A program made the position numbers and the translations under genes. Under the pieces are notes generated by a model. The model did no database searches. It was not told the origin of the DNA and saw nothing but the letters and a program-made list of their open reading frames with translations. Of a stretch of 64,000 nucleotides of DNA, positions 50,370 through 60,300 are shown one piece after another. The DNA is taken from the NCBI GenBank assembly GCA_003327425.1, contig QOQW01000015.1, positions 90,781 to 154,780 of the forward strand. Reading direction: 5' to 3'. The number at the start of each line of letters is the position of its first letter. The stretch's first letter is position 1. The stretch comes from Candidatus Ozemibacter sibiricus. GTDB taxonomy: Bacteria; Muiribacteriota; Ozemobacteria; Ozemobacterales; Ozemobacteraceae.

Positions 50370-50675
50370 ATGATCGTTCGCAGACAAGGCGGATTGACCG
50401 AGTTCATTCCATCACCACAGGAGAAGCGTGACGGAATCCTCCGGGACCACACCCTCGATCTGCTCGCCAACCTGGACGCCCGCTTGCGGCGCATCGAGGA
50501 GCGGCAGGGCATTGAGCCGGACGCCGCCGAGGCGTTCGCCGGACTCATGGCCCGCATCAAGCGGGAGGAGATCGAGGCCGGTCGGATCAACCGGGAACTG
50601 ATGGACGCCGGATACCTGCATGAAGACCTGTCCGCCGCGGCGCTTGCGGCGCAGGCCGGGAGGAACCAACCATGA
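50370..50675 (+). CDS. Small helical protein between fibre and tail-spike genes
   Basis: A 101-residue protein with GGAGGGACGTC before its ATG. It has a helical pattern (LDLLANLDARLRRIEERQGIEPDAAEAFAGLMARIKREEIEAG) and no membrane span. It overlaps the next gene by 4 bp. It may be a fibre assembly factor or a linker. No family was recognised. Confidence 0.6.
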   Translation: MIVRRQGGLTEFIPSPQEKRDGILRDHTLDLLANLDARLRRIEERQGIEPDAAEAFAGLMARIKREEIEAGRINRELMDAGYLHEDLSAAALAAQAGRNQP

Positions 50676-51985
50676 GCATCACCATCAAGAGCAACACCGA
50701 TACGATTCTGGAACTGCCAGGGCTTACGGGTACGCTCGGGCCCGGAAAGGCCGCCGTCGTTCAGGCGATGACCCCGGACCTGCTGCGCGCCGTGGACCTC
50801 GGCCTGCTGCTGGTCCCCTCCGGCACGGAACCGCCCGAGGGGCTGCCGCCGGTCGTGTTCGACCACCGCTACCCGCACGTTCTGCCTCTAACCGCCGGGC
50901 GCGCTTACTATGTCCGCGTCCTCCGGTCCCCGGGCGGTTTCCACGATGGGACTCGGGTTCGGGACTTCATCGCCTACTACGGCGACGGAGCGGGCATGAG
51001 CTGTGCTTTCTCCGACGACGGCTTTGCCTGGGACGCTGAGAAAAAAGTCACCGGCATCGCGGCCAACGGCTATCACGTGGTCTGCGCGCTGGAGGCCGCT
51101 GACCGGCTGCGCATCCTCTACTGGAACCCGGACGTTCCCAACCAGCCCTATGCCATGGCCGGTCTGCGCACAGCGGTCTGTGATCCGTCGGTTGCCCCCG
51201 CCGCGTTCACGGGCGATACCCCGTGTTCCGGTGACCTGGTGACCGAGGGAAGCGTCCAGGTCTGGAACCGCGGTCATTACGGGCCGTCGTTCCTCTGGTA
51301 CAACTCGCTGCCCACTTCGGTCGAAGGAAGACCTTTCACCTGGCGCTACGCCATGTATTTCATCGCCTCGACCGGCGGCAACGACAGCCTCGGTCTGGCC
51401 TGCTCCAATGACGCGGTCGTATGGAAGTTGTTCGGGAACGGCCCGATCCTCTCCGGCTTGATCGACCCGCAGCCTTGGGAAGGCGCGAACGGCTATGTCT
51501 CCGCCGCCCACGTCGAGAGGCTTCCCGACGGGAGATGGTGGATGCTCTACTCCGGGGGCTCCGCGGGAAACGCCGGAATCGGCTATGCATGGTCCTGGGA
51601 CCGTGTCCACTGGCGCAAGGCGGAGATCAACCCCGTGTTCAAGAACGGCAGCGGGCCATTCCTCGAGCGCTGCTACACGCCGAGCCTGGTCCGGGACGCC
51701 GACGGCTCGCTGCTCCTTTACCGGGCGGCCAAGGACGCGACCGCCTACCGGACCTTCGTTTCCCGTCTGCGGGCACCGGCCCTCGGATGGCGGGACCTGC
51801 TCGGCCCAGACCGGCTCGGTCAGGGGCTCACCGCGCGGGAGGCCATCCACCGGGGCGTCGGCACCCAGGCTGAACGCGACGCTGCTCTCCCGAACCCGTC
51901 CAAGGGCGACGAGTGGTTCAACACCGACCTCGCGGGCGGCGGCAAGTGGGAGAAACACACCGGCACCGACTGGAAGCGGAGCTGA
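50672..51985 (+). CDS. Tail-associated five-bladed propeller glycosidase-like protein
   Basis: A 437-residue protein. After a short adhesive N-terminus it shows repeated blades of a beta propeller: YGDGAGMSCAFSDDGFAWD, ASTGGNDSLGLACSNDAVVWKLF, WWMLYSGGSAGNAGIGYAWSWDRVHWRKAEINPVF and CYTPSLVRDADGSLLLYRA. This is the sequence pattern of GH43/GH32/GH130-type enzymes (S-x-D-x-x-x-W). A short C-terminal domain (AERDAALPNPSKGDEWFNTD) is common on tail proteins. It is a candidate depolymerase that cuts host surface polysaccharide; catalytic residues were not fixed. Confidence 0.6.
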   Translation: MSITIKSNTDTILELPGLTGTLGPGKAAVVQAMTPDLLRAVDLGLLLVPSGTEPPEGLPPVVFDHRYPHVLPLTAGRAYYVRVLRSPGGFHDGTRVRDFIAYYGDGAGMSCAFSDDGFAWDAEKKVTGIAANGYHVVCALEAADRLRILYWNPDVPNQPYAMAGLRTAVCDPSVAPAAFTGDTPCSGDLVTEGSVQVWNRGHYGPSFLWYNSLPTSVEGRPFTWRYAMYFIASTGGNDSLGLACSNDAVVWKLFGNGPILSGLIDPQPWEGANGYVSAAHVERLPDGRWWMLYSGGSAGNAGIGYAWSWDRVHWRKAEINPVFKNGSGPFLERCYTPSLVRDADGSLLLYRAAKDATAYRTFVSRLRAPALGWRDLLGPDRLGQGLTAREAIHRGVGTQAERDAALPNPSKGDEWFNTDLAGGGKWEKHTGTDWKRS

Positions 51986-52064
51986 TCCCCCGAACACCTC
52001 TCTTTTCTTCGGACGCCAGGGAATCCCGTAATCCCGCGTGTTACCGTAAGTTACGCCTCCATGT

Positions 52065-52095
52065 ACATAACTCATTGGAATCAAAGGAGTTATGT
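52065..52095. promoter_or_regulatory. Inverted repeat upstream of the amidoligase operon
   Basis: ACATAACTC (52065-52073) and GAGTTATGT (52087-52095), a perfect 9-bp inverted repeat with a 13-base spacer, in the 213-bp gap between tail-spike and amidoligase genes. It lacks a T-run, so an operator is more likely than a terminator. A TGTGTGAACACA stretch lies at 52136-52147. Confidence 0.45.
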
Positions 52096-52198
52096 GTCGA
52101 ATTCGCCTTGCTTTCTGTTCGGAAAGAAGCCTGTATGTGTGTGAACACAAGAGCCGATCCCTTGCCGGGAACGGGCTTACAGAACGTAAGGAGAGACC

Positions 52199-53194
52199 AT
52201 GGACTTACGCCGGATCAACTTCGGAATCGAGATCGAGACAGTCAAACGGACGCGCGAGCGGGTCGCCCAGGCGGTCCAGTCGGTGGTGGGCGGCCAAGTC
52301 CGCCACATCGGCAGCCCGGGCAGCTTCGACCCCTGGGAAGTCACCGACAACCATGGACGGGTCTGGAAAGTGGTATCCGACGGCTCGCTCATCAATGTGC
52401 CGGTCCACCTGCGGGCCGAGGTGGTGAGCCCCGTCCTGTCCTACGAGGACATCCCCGTCCTCCAGGAGGTCGTCCGGGCGCTGCGGGCCTGCGGAGCCAA
52501 GGTGGACGACCGTTGCGGCATCCACGTCCACGTCGACGCCACAGCCTTTGACGGCCGGACCCTCGCGAACCTCGCCAAGATCGTCTACAAACAGGAAGCG
52601 CTCATTCTCACCGCCCTGGGCGTGAACGAGACACGCCGCCGCAACTACAGCAAACCGGTGAGCGACGATCTCATCGCACAGATCGAGCGCCGCCGTCCCA
52701 GGACCAGGGACCAGCTCAACCATATTTGGTACGGCTACCACAACCGGCAGCCCCAGCACTACGACAGCACCCGCTACCACGGGGTGAACCTGCACAACGT
52801 CTGGTACCGGGGCACAGTCGAGTTCCGCTGGTTCGAGGGGACGCTCCACGCAGGCAAGGTGAAAGCCTACATCCAACTGGTCCTGGCCGTAGCGGCCAAG
52901 GCGCTGAACGGCCGGGCCGCATCGAGCCGCAAGCGGTCCTTCGACCCGCAGAGCGCCCGGTACGACTTCCGGGTCTTCCTGCTCCACCTGGGGCTGATCG
53001 GCGACGAGTTCAAGACCGCGCGCAAGCATCTGATCGCCGCCCTGCCGGGAGACTCGGCCTTCAAACGGGGCAGAGTGAAACCAAACGAACAATCCGCCGA
53101 CAAGGTGGAACCCCTCACGGAGGCCGGGCCCGAAACCCGGCCTCCGGCGTTTTCGGGGGACGAGACCGGCGGGACGCAAGGAGGCGCGTCATGA
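52199..53194 (+). CDS. Amidoligase-family enzyme
   Basis: A 331-residue enzyme of the amidoligase (COOH-NH2 ligase, PF12224) family, which is related to glutamine synthetase. The metal-binding Glu pair is in FGIEIE (residues 8-13), CGIHVHVDA is near 106, and [11 protein letters not shown] and [13 protein letters not shown] (about 195-217) complete the active site. The family is predicted to use ATP to link a carboxyl group to an amine. It starts a four-gene cassette with an amidotransferase and a cyclotransferase, as described by comparative genomics for such operons. The acceptor is unknown; wall peptides are a possibility. AAGGAGAG precedes the ATG. Confidence 0.88.
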   Translation: MDLRRINFGIEIETVKRTRERVAQAVQSVVGGQVRHIGSPGSFDPWEVTDNHGRVWKVVSDGSLINVPVHLRAEVVSPVLSYEDIPVLQEVVRALRACGAKVDDRCGIHVHVDATAFDGRTLANLAKIVYKQEALILTALGVNETRRRNYSKPVSDDLIAQIERRRPRTRDQLNHIWYGYHNRQPQHYDSTRYHGVNLHNVWYRGTVEFRWFEGTLHAGKVKAYIQLVLAVAAKALNGRAASSRKRSFDPQSARYDFRVFLLHLGLIGDEFKTARKHLIAALPGDSAFKRGRVKPNEQSADKVEPLTEAGPETRPPAFSGDETGGTQGGAS

Positions 53195-53691
53195 GAGTGT
53201 TGATTCGAAACACCGCCCTCGACGGGCGGCCGCTGGAAGGCGACGGCGAGGTCTTCACCGGGGAGACGGTAACCGAGGTGGTTCAAGCCATGAAAGGAGC
53301 CACGCTCTTTTCCGACCAGCGGGACCTCGAGGATTACATCGACATGGTCTTGCGCAACGCCAAGATGCTGTCCGGCGTCGAGCTTACGGTCCGGGGCGAT
53401 ACGCCGGAGGAAAAGGCCGCATCCTTCCTGGATGCCCTGATCAAACATGGCCTTGCCGAGGTGCAGGACGACAAATCGGCCCGGATACCGATTCCCTCCC
53501 TGGTTTGGCAGGGCATCGACGCGGTCCGGCTCTCGGGGTTGACCAACATGCTCGACCGGCCGGTCGTCGCCCGGTTGGCCGGAGAGCTCGGCTGGCCCGA
53601 CGCCACGCGCTGGATCGAGGAGCACCCGAAGGAATACGCCGAGGGCGTCTTCCGCGGGTTCATCGTCGATCTGCAGGGAGGTAAATCCTGA
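53191..53691 (+). CDS. Small protein with DUF5049-like C-terminus
   Basis: A 166-residue protein. The first part is a beta-rich unit ([32 protein letters not shown]) followed by helices. The C-terminal 60 residues, [50 protein letters not shown], match DUF5049 (I-x-x-I/V-R-x-S-G-x-T-N-M-x-D, then a Glu-rich helix). This small domain is common in phages and is of unknown role. The ATG overlaps the amidoligase stop, so the two are expressed together and may act together. It could present the substrate. Confidence 0.65.
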   Translation: MRVLIRNTALDGRPLEGDGEVFTGETVTEVVQAMKGATLFSDQRDLEDYIDMVLRNAKMLSGVELTVRGDTPEEKAASFLDALIKHGLAEVQDDKSARIPIPSLVWQGIDAVRLSGLTNMLDRPVVARLAGELGWPDATRWIEEHPKEYAEGVFRGFIVDLQGGKS

Positions 53692-54473
53692 TGTGCGGGC
53701 TCGCGGGAGTCATCTTCGGAAATAAGCGACGACGCGCCGAGGAGCGGGAGTATCTCGCCTGGCTCTTCACCCGCCTGCTTGTATTGAGTGAGGAGCGCGG
53801 ACCACACGCCACCGGCGCGGCATGGCTCGACACCGACGGCGGACACCGGCTCTTCAAACGGCCGGTGACGGCCGAGCGGTTCGTCACGGACAAGGCCTTC
53901 GCCGAACTCCTTGCCTCTATGGACAACCGCGCCGCGCTCCTGCTCGGCCATACCCGGTGGCGCACTCGAGGGGACGAGCGGGTCAACAGCAACAACCACC
54001 CGATCCGCGCCGGGGAGGTGATCGGCACCCACAACGGCACCATTTACAACGCCGACTACCTGTTCCGGCGCTGGAAGATGCGGCGTTTCGCCGAGGTGGA
54101 CAGCGAGATTCTGTTCCGCCTGGCCGCGAACGCCGCCCGGGACGGGGCCATGGATATCGAGCGGTTCAAAGCCCGGCTCCGACGCTGTCGGGGTCAGATC
54201 ACCGCCGTCATCGCCTGCCGGACCGATCCGCAAACCGTCATCGTGCTCAAGGGCAACCGACCGCTGGAACTACGCTGGCATCCCCGCCGCAAAGCGGTTC
54301 TCTACGCTTCGGACCCCGCATACCTCGACGCCGTGCTGGCGGAGGAAAAAGGCTGGCGTGAGATTGCGGTCCCGCCCATGAGCCTGGTGGTGTTCCGACG
54401 CGAGGACCTGTCCGGGTACTCGGTGGAACCGTTCGAGTTCGTCGCCCAGGAGAGAAAGGGCGCGGAGCCATGA
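53691..54473 (+). CDS. Class II glutamine amidotransferase
   Basis: A 260-residue Ntn-type amidotransferase. After Met is removed, Cys2 would be the nucleophile ([10 protein letters not shown]). Supporting motifs are GHTRWRTRG, SNNHPI and GTHNGTIYNAD, which form the glutamine-binding and oxyanion parts. It splits glutamine to free ammonia for a partner enzyme or itself transfers a gamma-glutamyl group. The start overlaps the previous stop (TGATG) and a GGGAGG site lies 10 bases before. In this cassette it likely acts with the amidoligase. Confidence 0.9.
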   Translation: MCGLAGVIFGNKRRRAEEREYLAWLFTRLLVLSEERGPHATGAAWLDTDGGHRLFKRPVTAERFVTDKAFAELLASMDNRAALLLGHTRWRTRGDERVNSNNHPIRAGEVIGTHNGTIYNADYLFRRWKMRRFAEVDSEILFRLAANAARDGAMDIERFKARLRRCRGQITAVIACRTDPQTVIVLKGNRPLELRWHPRRKAVLYASDPAYLDAVLAEEKGWREIAVPPMSLVVFRREDLSGYSVEPFEFVAQERKGAEP

Positions 54474-55048
54474 CAGACACTCCAATGAACCTCATGAACC
54501 AGGCAATGAACCCAACAGAACCCTTGAAGCCGAACACAAACGGAATGCTGAGACTCTTCGTCTACGGCACCCTGAAGCGCGGTTTCTGGAACCACGACCG
54601 CTTTTGCCGGGGCGTCCTGACCGTGGAGGACGCCGTCGTCCGCGGCCGCCTCTTCGAGACATCCTCCGGAATCCCGGTCCTGGAGGTCCCGGAGGAGGAC
54701 ATCCTTGCCGTCGGGACCACCAACCCGCTCGCCGACGTGGCCACACAAGCGCACGTGACGGCCCGCATGTCCAATCCCGAGCCAACCCCCGACCGGCTCC
54801 CGAAGAAGGGCACAGGCGCGCCCTGGGGCCCCGTGTACGGGGAGATTCTCACCTTCGACGATCCCGTGATCCGCCTCCCGGCCATCGACCGGCTGGAGGG
54901 GTTTCATCCCGGCGGTCCCTGCCTCTACCGCCGCGTCCTGGTTCCGGTCCAGGTCAACGGAACCGTGCTCCCGGCCTGGCTCTATGTTGCTGATGTAAAT
55001 GAATATCTCGGTTTCAAGCCGCTTCCGTCCGGCAAATGGCGATCCTGA
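54470..55048 (+). CDS. Gamma-glutamylcyclotransferase-like (AIG2) protein
   Basis: A 192-residue protein of the GGCT/AIG2 family. The signature LFVYGTLKRG is at about residues 29-38, after a 25-residue variable start. GEILTFDDPVIRLPAIDRLEGFHPGG holds the conserved acidic and D-x-L-E-G-x segments. The family frees 5-oxoproline from gamma-glutamyl amines. Together with the amidoligase and amidotransferase it completes an expected gamma-glutamyl attach-and-remove cassette. The ATG overlaps the preceding stop. It is the last gene before the BREX promoter. Confidence 0.85.
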   Translation: MTDTPMNLMNQAMNPTEPLKPNTNGMLRLFVYGTLKRGFWNHDRFCRGVLTVEDAVVRGRLFETSSGIPVLEVPEEDILAVGTTNPLADVATQAHVTARMSNPEPTPDRLPKKGTGAPWGPVYGEILTFDDPVIRLPAIDRLEGFHPGGPCLYRRVLVPVQVNGTVLPAWLYVADVNEYLGFKPLPSGKWRS

Positions 55049-55078
55049 AATCCGACTCGATCAACCCGCAGATTTCTC

Positions 55079-55107
55079 TTGCTTTTCTCTTGCGAACGAT
55101 ATAATAT
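55079..55107 (+). promoter_or_regulatory. Sigma-70-like promoter of the BREX operon
   Basis: TTGCTT (55079-55084) with TAATAT (55102-55107) 17 bp later; a perfect TATAAT also lies at 55100-55105 (15-bp spacer). This AT-rich patch is unlike the phage-type motif and marks the change from phage to BREX genes. Confidence 0.65.
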
Positions 55108-55164
55108 ACGCTATTAAATTCGGGCAGGGGCTGTGGTCTGTCATTCAGACGAGAGGTGCAGCGA

Positions 55165-55395
55165 ATGGACACAGAAGGTCGAAGTCTTTCGGCATTGGTA
55201 AAAGAGATACGACGTCAGCTTTCCTTGAGCCAGGAAGACCTGGCCCGGCAGCTCGGCGTCAGCTATGCGACCGTCAACCGATGGGAGAACGGTCTATCCA
55301 AGCCTTCCAAGCTCGCAAAGGCCCAACTGGAGAGCTTTTGTAAAAAAATGACCGGTCAGGGCAAGTTGACGTTTCCGGAGGGTGACCGCAGATGA
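55165..55395 (+). CDS. XRE-family helix-turn-helix regulator
   Basis: A 76-residue DNA-binding protein: ALVKEIRRQLSLSQEDLARQLGVSYATVNRWENGLSKPSKLAK, a canonical five-helix XRE fold. The start is the ATG at 55165, 8 bases after GAGAGG. It is the first gene of the BREX operon and its stop overlaps the next ATG, so it may regulate the operon. It may also act through DNA methylated by PglX, but this is untested. Confidence 0.85.
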   Translation: MDTEGRSLSALVKEIRRQLSLSQEDLARQLGVSYATVNRWENGLSKPSKLAKAQLESFCKKMTGQGKLTFPEGDRR

Positions 55396-55946
55396 CGACC
55401 GAAAACGAAACGCACAAACAGCCGCTGCACCTTCTAATCCCCCGTCTGCGTGCCGTTGTCCTCGCCCTCGGCGAGTCGGCCTCTCCCGCATGGTGGAAAA
55501 CCGAATTCATGAATGAGACCGGGCTGAGGTTCTTGGAACGTCTGTATCCGCGGACGACCTTTCAAGCAGCGGTCCACGCAGCAGGGAAGGCTGCAGGTGA
55601 CGCTCATGACCGCGCCGTCGGACGCGTCGGTGTGTACCACCTCTTCAGACTGCCCGAATCCCTGGAAACCGAACTCCATCGAATGCCTCCGGACCCGGCC
55701 GACGATTTCTTCCCGTCATTGCGCAACGCCATGGGGCGGCCTGAAGAGTTGATGAAATTGCTCGCACCGATGTGCGGCGGCGAGAGAGCGGACGCCGCTC
55801 CGGGAGCAAGAAAGATCGGCACCGACAAGGACATTATGACAACGGCGGGAATCAGGAAAACCGCCGCTGTTTACTATACGGCGTTTGCGAGGAATAAACC
55901 CGGCTTCCCCTATTTCACGGCCGTTACGGACGGAGGCCGTGGATGA
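55392..55946 (+). CDS. brxE: BREX-6 system BrxE-like protein
   Basis: A 184-residue protein just before the brxA homolog. The conserved stretch SPAWWKTEFMNETGLRFLERLYPRTTFQAAVHAAGKAAGDAHDRAVGRVGVYHLFRLP is what I know of BrxE of type 6 BREX: a Trp-Trp motif, P-R-T, an Asp/Arg pair and G-V-Y-H-L-F-R-L. BrxE has no known activity. It marks the type 6 order brxE-A-B-C-pglX. It overlaps both neighbours by 4 bp. Confidence 0.75.
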   Translation: MTTENETHKQPLHLLIPRLRAVVLALGESASPAWWKTEFMNETGLRFLERLYPRTTFQAAVHAAGKAAGDAHDRAVGRVGVYHLFRLPESLETELHRMPPDPADDFFPSLRNAMGRPEELMKLLAPMCGGERADAAPGARKIGTDKDIMTTAGIRKTAAVYYTAFARNKPGFPYFTAVTDGGRG

Positions 55947-56749
55947 CCATGACCATGGATAAAGAAGTACAGCGGAAATACTCGACCGCGATCAGCAAGG
56001 GTGCCGGAATGATTGAAGAGACCCGGCGTCTCCTCGAACAATGGCGTCCGGATGAACCGCTTGATGACTTCACGCGCAGGGTCCAGGCTGAAGGGCTTCT
56101 CGGCAACTCCACCGCCTACAGAACCCGCGACGTCGTCAGGAGGGTGTTTGCACCGCGGTTCTTGAGACCGAGCGACAAGCCCGCACGGATTCTTCAAAGA
56201 GTGCTTGCATCAGGCCTGCCGGGGCGTGTTTTCACCGAACTCCTGTTCGTGTTTGCGGCGCGTCAGGACCCGCTGGTCTATGACTTCACGATACGTGAAT
56301 ACTGGCCCGCCGCCCGCAGGGGAAGACCCGTCATGGACACGGACCCAATGCTCTCGTTCCTGTCGGAAGCACATTACGACGGCCGTTTGGACAACCAGTG
56401 GTCGGAGAAGGTGTCGGTGCGCATCGCCCGGTGCGTTCTCGGTCTCCTGCGGGATGTCGGATTCCTCCGCGAAGTCGTCCGGGGCCGCAGGGAGATCGTC
56501 AATTACCGCATGTCGGATGAAGGGGTCGCGATCTTGGCCAAGGAACTCAATGAAGCCGGCGTGACGGACTCCTCACTTTGCAACCATCCCGACTGGGGGC
56601 TGTTCGGAATGACTCCTTCGGAGGTGGTGGAGCGTCTGGACGGCATCGGGGAACACCGCGGGGTGATCGTTCAGCGCGCCGGTTCGGTCGTGCATTTCAC
56701 CTGGGTCGTCAAATCCATTGAGGAGCTGATCGATGTACTCGCTCGATAA
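55943..56749 (+). CDS. brxA: BREX protein BrxA (DUF1819)
   Basis: A 268-residue protein of the BrxA/DUF1819 family. Key segments are KYSTAISKGAGMIEETRRLLEQW, LPGRVFTELLFVFAARQDPLVYDFTIREYWPAARRG and VRIARCVLGLLRDVGFLRE. BrxA resembles NusB-like RNA-binding proteins and is needed for BREX defence in type 1 systems. It starts with an ATG overlapping the brxE stop. It lies directly before brxB. Confidence 0.88.
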   Translation: MTMTMDKEVQRKYSTAISKGAGMIEETRRLLEQWRPDEPLDDFTRRVQAEGLLGNSTAYRTRDVVRRVFAPRFLRPSDKPARILQRVLASGLPGRVFTELLFVFAARQDPLVYDFTIREYWPAARRGRPVMDTDPMLSFLSEAHYDGRLDNQWSEKVSVRIARCVLGLLRDVGFLREVVRGRREIVNYRMSDEGVAILAKELNEAGVTDSSLCNHPDWGLFGMTPSEVVERLDGIGEHRGVIVQRAGSVVHFTWVVKSIEELIDVLAR

Positions 56750-57302
56750 CGCATTCAACGAACTGCTCGATAAGATCCGAGACCCCGATGCGCTCAATCC
56801 GGCTAAGAGCGCACCGGTCTTTTACTTCCGTTACCCGCCCGAAATGATGCTCACCGTCAAGAAACACCTTCCCCGTTTGATATCGAGAATCAGACAGGAG
56901 GCCGGCCGTGACGTCCGCCGCGTTTCTCTTGCCGATGTTATCTGGGACATTGTGGATAAGTCGGGAAGATGGGATATCTGGCTCGATCTGGAAAGTGATG
57001 CCGACGCCGACCAAATCAACGAGGCGGTCCGTGATGTTCTGCGTCAGGGAAACAAGCTGATCAGCCGCGTCACTGAAGCGATTACATCCGCGCCGGAGGG
57101 AACGATCGTCTTCCTGACGGAAGCCGAGCTTCTGCACCCTTATCTGAGAACGCGCGTCATCGAGGAGTACCTGCATAACAAAGTCACCGTCTGCACGATC
57201 ATATTCTACCCCGGTGAACGAAGCGGCCAATTCGGGTTGAAGTTCCTCGGGTTTTACAAAGAAGACAGCGGATACCGCTCGACGATTATCGGAGGCCTTT
57301 AG
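56733..57302 (+). CDS. brxB: BREX protein BrxB (DUF1788)
   Basis: A 189-residue protein of the DUF1788 family: FYFRYPPEMMLTVKKHLPRLISRI, VSLADVIWDIVDKSGRWD, FLTEAELLHPYLRTRVIEEYLHNKVTVCTIIFYPGERSG. BrxB is a small helper protein found in most BREX types, of unknown activity. It overlaps brxA by 17 bp and stops 2 bp before brxC. Confidence 0.9.
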   Translation: MYSLDNAFNELLDKIRDPDALNPAKSAPVFYFRYPPEMMLTVKKHLPRLISRIRQEAGRDVRRVSLADVIWDIVDKSGRWDIWLDLESDADADQINEAVRDVLRQGNKLISRVTEAITSAPEGTIVFLTEAELLHPYLRTRVIEEYLHNKVTVCTIIFYPGERSGQFGLKFLGFYKEDSGYRSTIIGGL

Positions 57303-57304
57303 CG

Positions 57305-60300
57305 ATGACGAAAATCCACGAATACTTCAGGCGTGACATAAACAGGACCATTGAGAAAGTCATCGACTATTACGCCCAGGAGGAGGACCGCCTGGCGCGT
57401 GAGGTCGCCGAATACGAGGTTACGGACAATATCGAGTCCTGCTTCCGCAAGTTCCTCGATGTTTTCGGCGAAGGCGTCCGGGGCGGTCAGGTGACTGAGG
57501 TCGGCATCTGGGTGTCCGGCTTTTACGGCAGCGGCAAGAGCTCGTTCACCAAATACCTCGGTGCGTCCCTTGACCCGATGCGTACCGTCGGCGGCAAGCC
57601 CTTCCTTGATCTCCTTTGCGACCGTTTCCCCCGCAACGAGATTCCGGCCGCACTGCGCACCGTCTCCAAGAAACATCCCACAGCGGTGGTGCTGCTTGAT
57701 CTCGGCGCGGAACAGCTCGCCGAAAGCGCCGCCGCCCCGGTCTCCACCGTGCTTTATTGGAAGGTGCTTCAGTGGGCGGGTTTTTCCAAAGAAAAAAAGA
57801 CCGCTCAGCTCGAGTTCACACTCGACCGCCGCGGAAAGTACGATGAGTTCAAGGATAAATACCGAAGGCGTTACAAGAGTTCGTGGGAGGAAATCCACAA
57901 CGATCCGTTGATCGGCGTGGCCCGCGCGGCGGAGATCGTGCCGGAGGTCCTGCCCGATGATTTCCCCACGCCGGAGAGCTTCCGCGGACTGCGGTTCGAG
58001 GAAGCCAGGGACGTGCGGGACCTGGCGCGTGAGATCATCGACATCTGCAGGCGCAAGACCGGGCATGAAAACATTCTGCTCCTTGTGGACGAGGCCGGTC
58101 AGTACGTCGCCCCCCGCGGCGAGTTGATCCTCAACCTCGACGGGCTGGCCCGCAATCTCAAGGAGCTCGGCAAAGGCAAGGTTTGGATCGCCGCCACCGG
58201 CCAACAGACTTTGAGCGAAATCGTCGAAAAGGCCGCGCATAACTCCGCGGAGCTCAACAAGCTGCGGGACCGCTTCCCGATTTCCATCCATCTCGACGCG
58301 AGCGACATCCGTGAGATCACACACCGGCGTCTGCTCGACAAATCCGAGGAGGGGCGGAAGAAGCTGGAAGCCTTGTTCAAAGAACACGGAGAGTCCTTGG
58401 TCACCCACACCCGCCTCTCCGGTACGGCCTTGTTCAAGGGCGACCCCGATTCGGGAACGTTCACGCGCCTCTATCCGTTCCTGCCGCAGCACTTCGACCT
58501 TCTACTGGAACTCATCCGGACCCTCGCCCGTTCCACCGGCGGCATCGGCTTGCGGTCGGCGATCCGGGTCATCCAGGACGTGCTGGTGGACAAGAGCCGC
58601 GTCCTCGGCGTCGACGCCGTCAAGCTCGCCGACCGGGAGATCGGCGTGCTCGCCTGCGTGGACGATTTCTACGACACCCTCCGCGCGGACATCGCCAAGG
58701 TTCTGCCCCATGTCATCGGAGGGGTGGAGAAGACAGCCAAGATCTTCGGGCCGACCGCCTTCGAAACCAGAGTGGCCAAAGCGGTCGCCGCCCTTCAACC
58801 CGTGGAGACCTTCCCCCGTACCGCGGAGAATCTCGCCGCGCTGCTCTATAGAAAGATCGGGTCTCCCGGGCTGCTCGACCAGGTGCGGGAGGCTCTCCGG
58901 AAAATCGCATCCGAAAAGGAATGCGGCCTCATCGAGGACCCTCAGGCGGGCGGCTGGGTCTTTCTGAGCGACGCCGTCAAACCGATCCGCGACAAGCGCA
59001 ACAGCTACGCGCCCACGTCCGGCGAAGCAATGAGGGCAAGGATCGACATCCTCAAACAGGGTACCGCCGACCATTCATTATTCCGGGTGCAGCCCGCCGC
59101 GAGACTGGAGAACATCAAGGAAGTCAGGTCATCGGTCAAACTCGGCCGGACGCCGGTCGTAGGCGGCTCCGAAGATGTCGAACTGCGTCTGGAATTCGTC
59201 GACCCGGCCCTCTGGGACGGCAAGCGGGGTGAATTCCTGGTCTCCACCAATACCCAGGTGGAACTGAAGAACACCGTGGTCCTCCTGGTGAAGAACGACG
59301 ACACCGTGGAGGAACTTCTTCCCGAAATCGTGCGCTCGGAAAAAGTCCTCGGTGACGTCGATGAGCGGACCGCGGATCACGTGGTCGCCCAGTATCTCCG
59401 CGCCGAACGCCGGGCGGCCGAGCGCTGCCGTGAGCGGACGGCCGCCGCCATGGAAAAGGCGATGCTGGAAGGCGTCTTCATCTTCCGCGGCAAGCCGACC
59501 CCCGTCCGCGAGGCCGGGGAGACCCTGGACGCCGCCGTGCGCACCATTCTCTCCTCCGCCGTCAAGGAGGTCTTCCCCCATTTCCATCTGGCCCCGATCC
59601 GGCCTTCCACGGACGAGGCGGCCAAGTTCCTCGGCGTCGAGCGTATGGACCGCATCGCCAAGGACCTCGACCCTCTCGGCCTTGTGGTCAAGAGCAAGGG
59701 CGCTCCTCGGGTGGACACGGCGGCTCCGGTGCTCGCGGAGGTCATCAGGGTGTTCCGGACCAAGACCGCCGAGTCCGGTTCCGGAAGGCTCCAGGGTTCC
59801 TATCTGCAGGATTTGTTTTCCGCGCCGCCCTATGGATGGACTAAAGACACCGTGCGGTACCTGTTCGCGGCTCTCCTTCGCGCCGGAGAGATCGAATTCC
59901 ACGTCCCGGGCGCGGGAGGACCGGTGCGCACCGCGGGACCGCAGGCGGTGGAGGCCGTCAAAAGCACGGTCTCGTTCAACAGGATCGGTGTGTCGCCCCG
60001 CGACGCCAAGCTGCCCCCCGAAGCCTTGGACAGGGCCGCCCGGCGTCTGGAAACCCTCTTCGGCGACGAAGTTCTGCCGTTGGAAGACCATATCAGCCGC
60101 TCCGTCCGGCTGCACGTACCTGACCTTCTGGAAAAACTCGGGGCTTTGCCCGACCGTCTGCGTCTCCTGAGCCTTCCCGGCGAGAGCCGCTGCCGGCGCC
60201 TGCTGGCCGACGCTGCCGATCTGCTGAAGGGCGACGCCGGCGGAGCGGCTTCGGTCCTCGGCGGTGTGGAATGTGCGCTGCCCGACGAGATCACCTGGGC

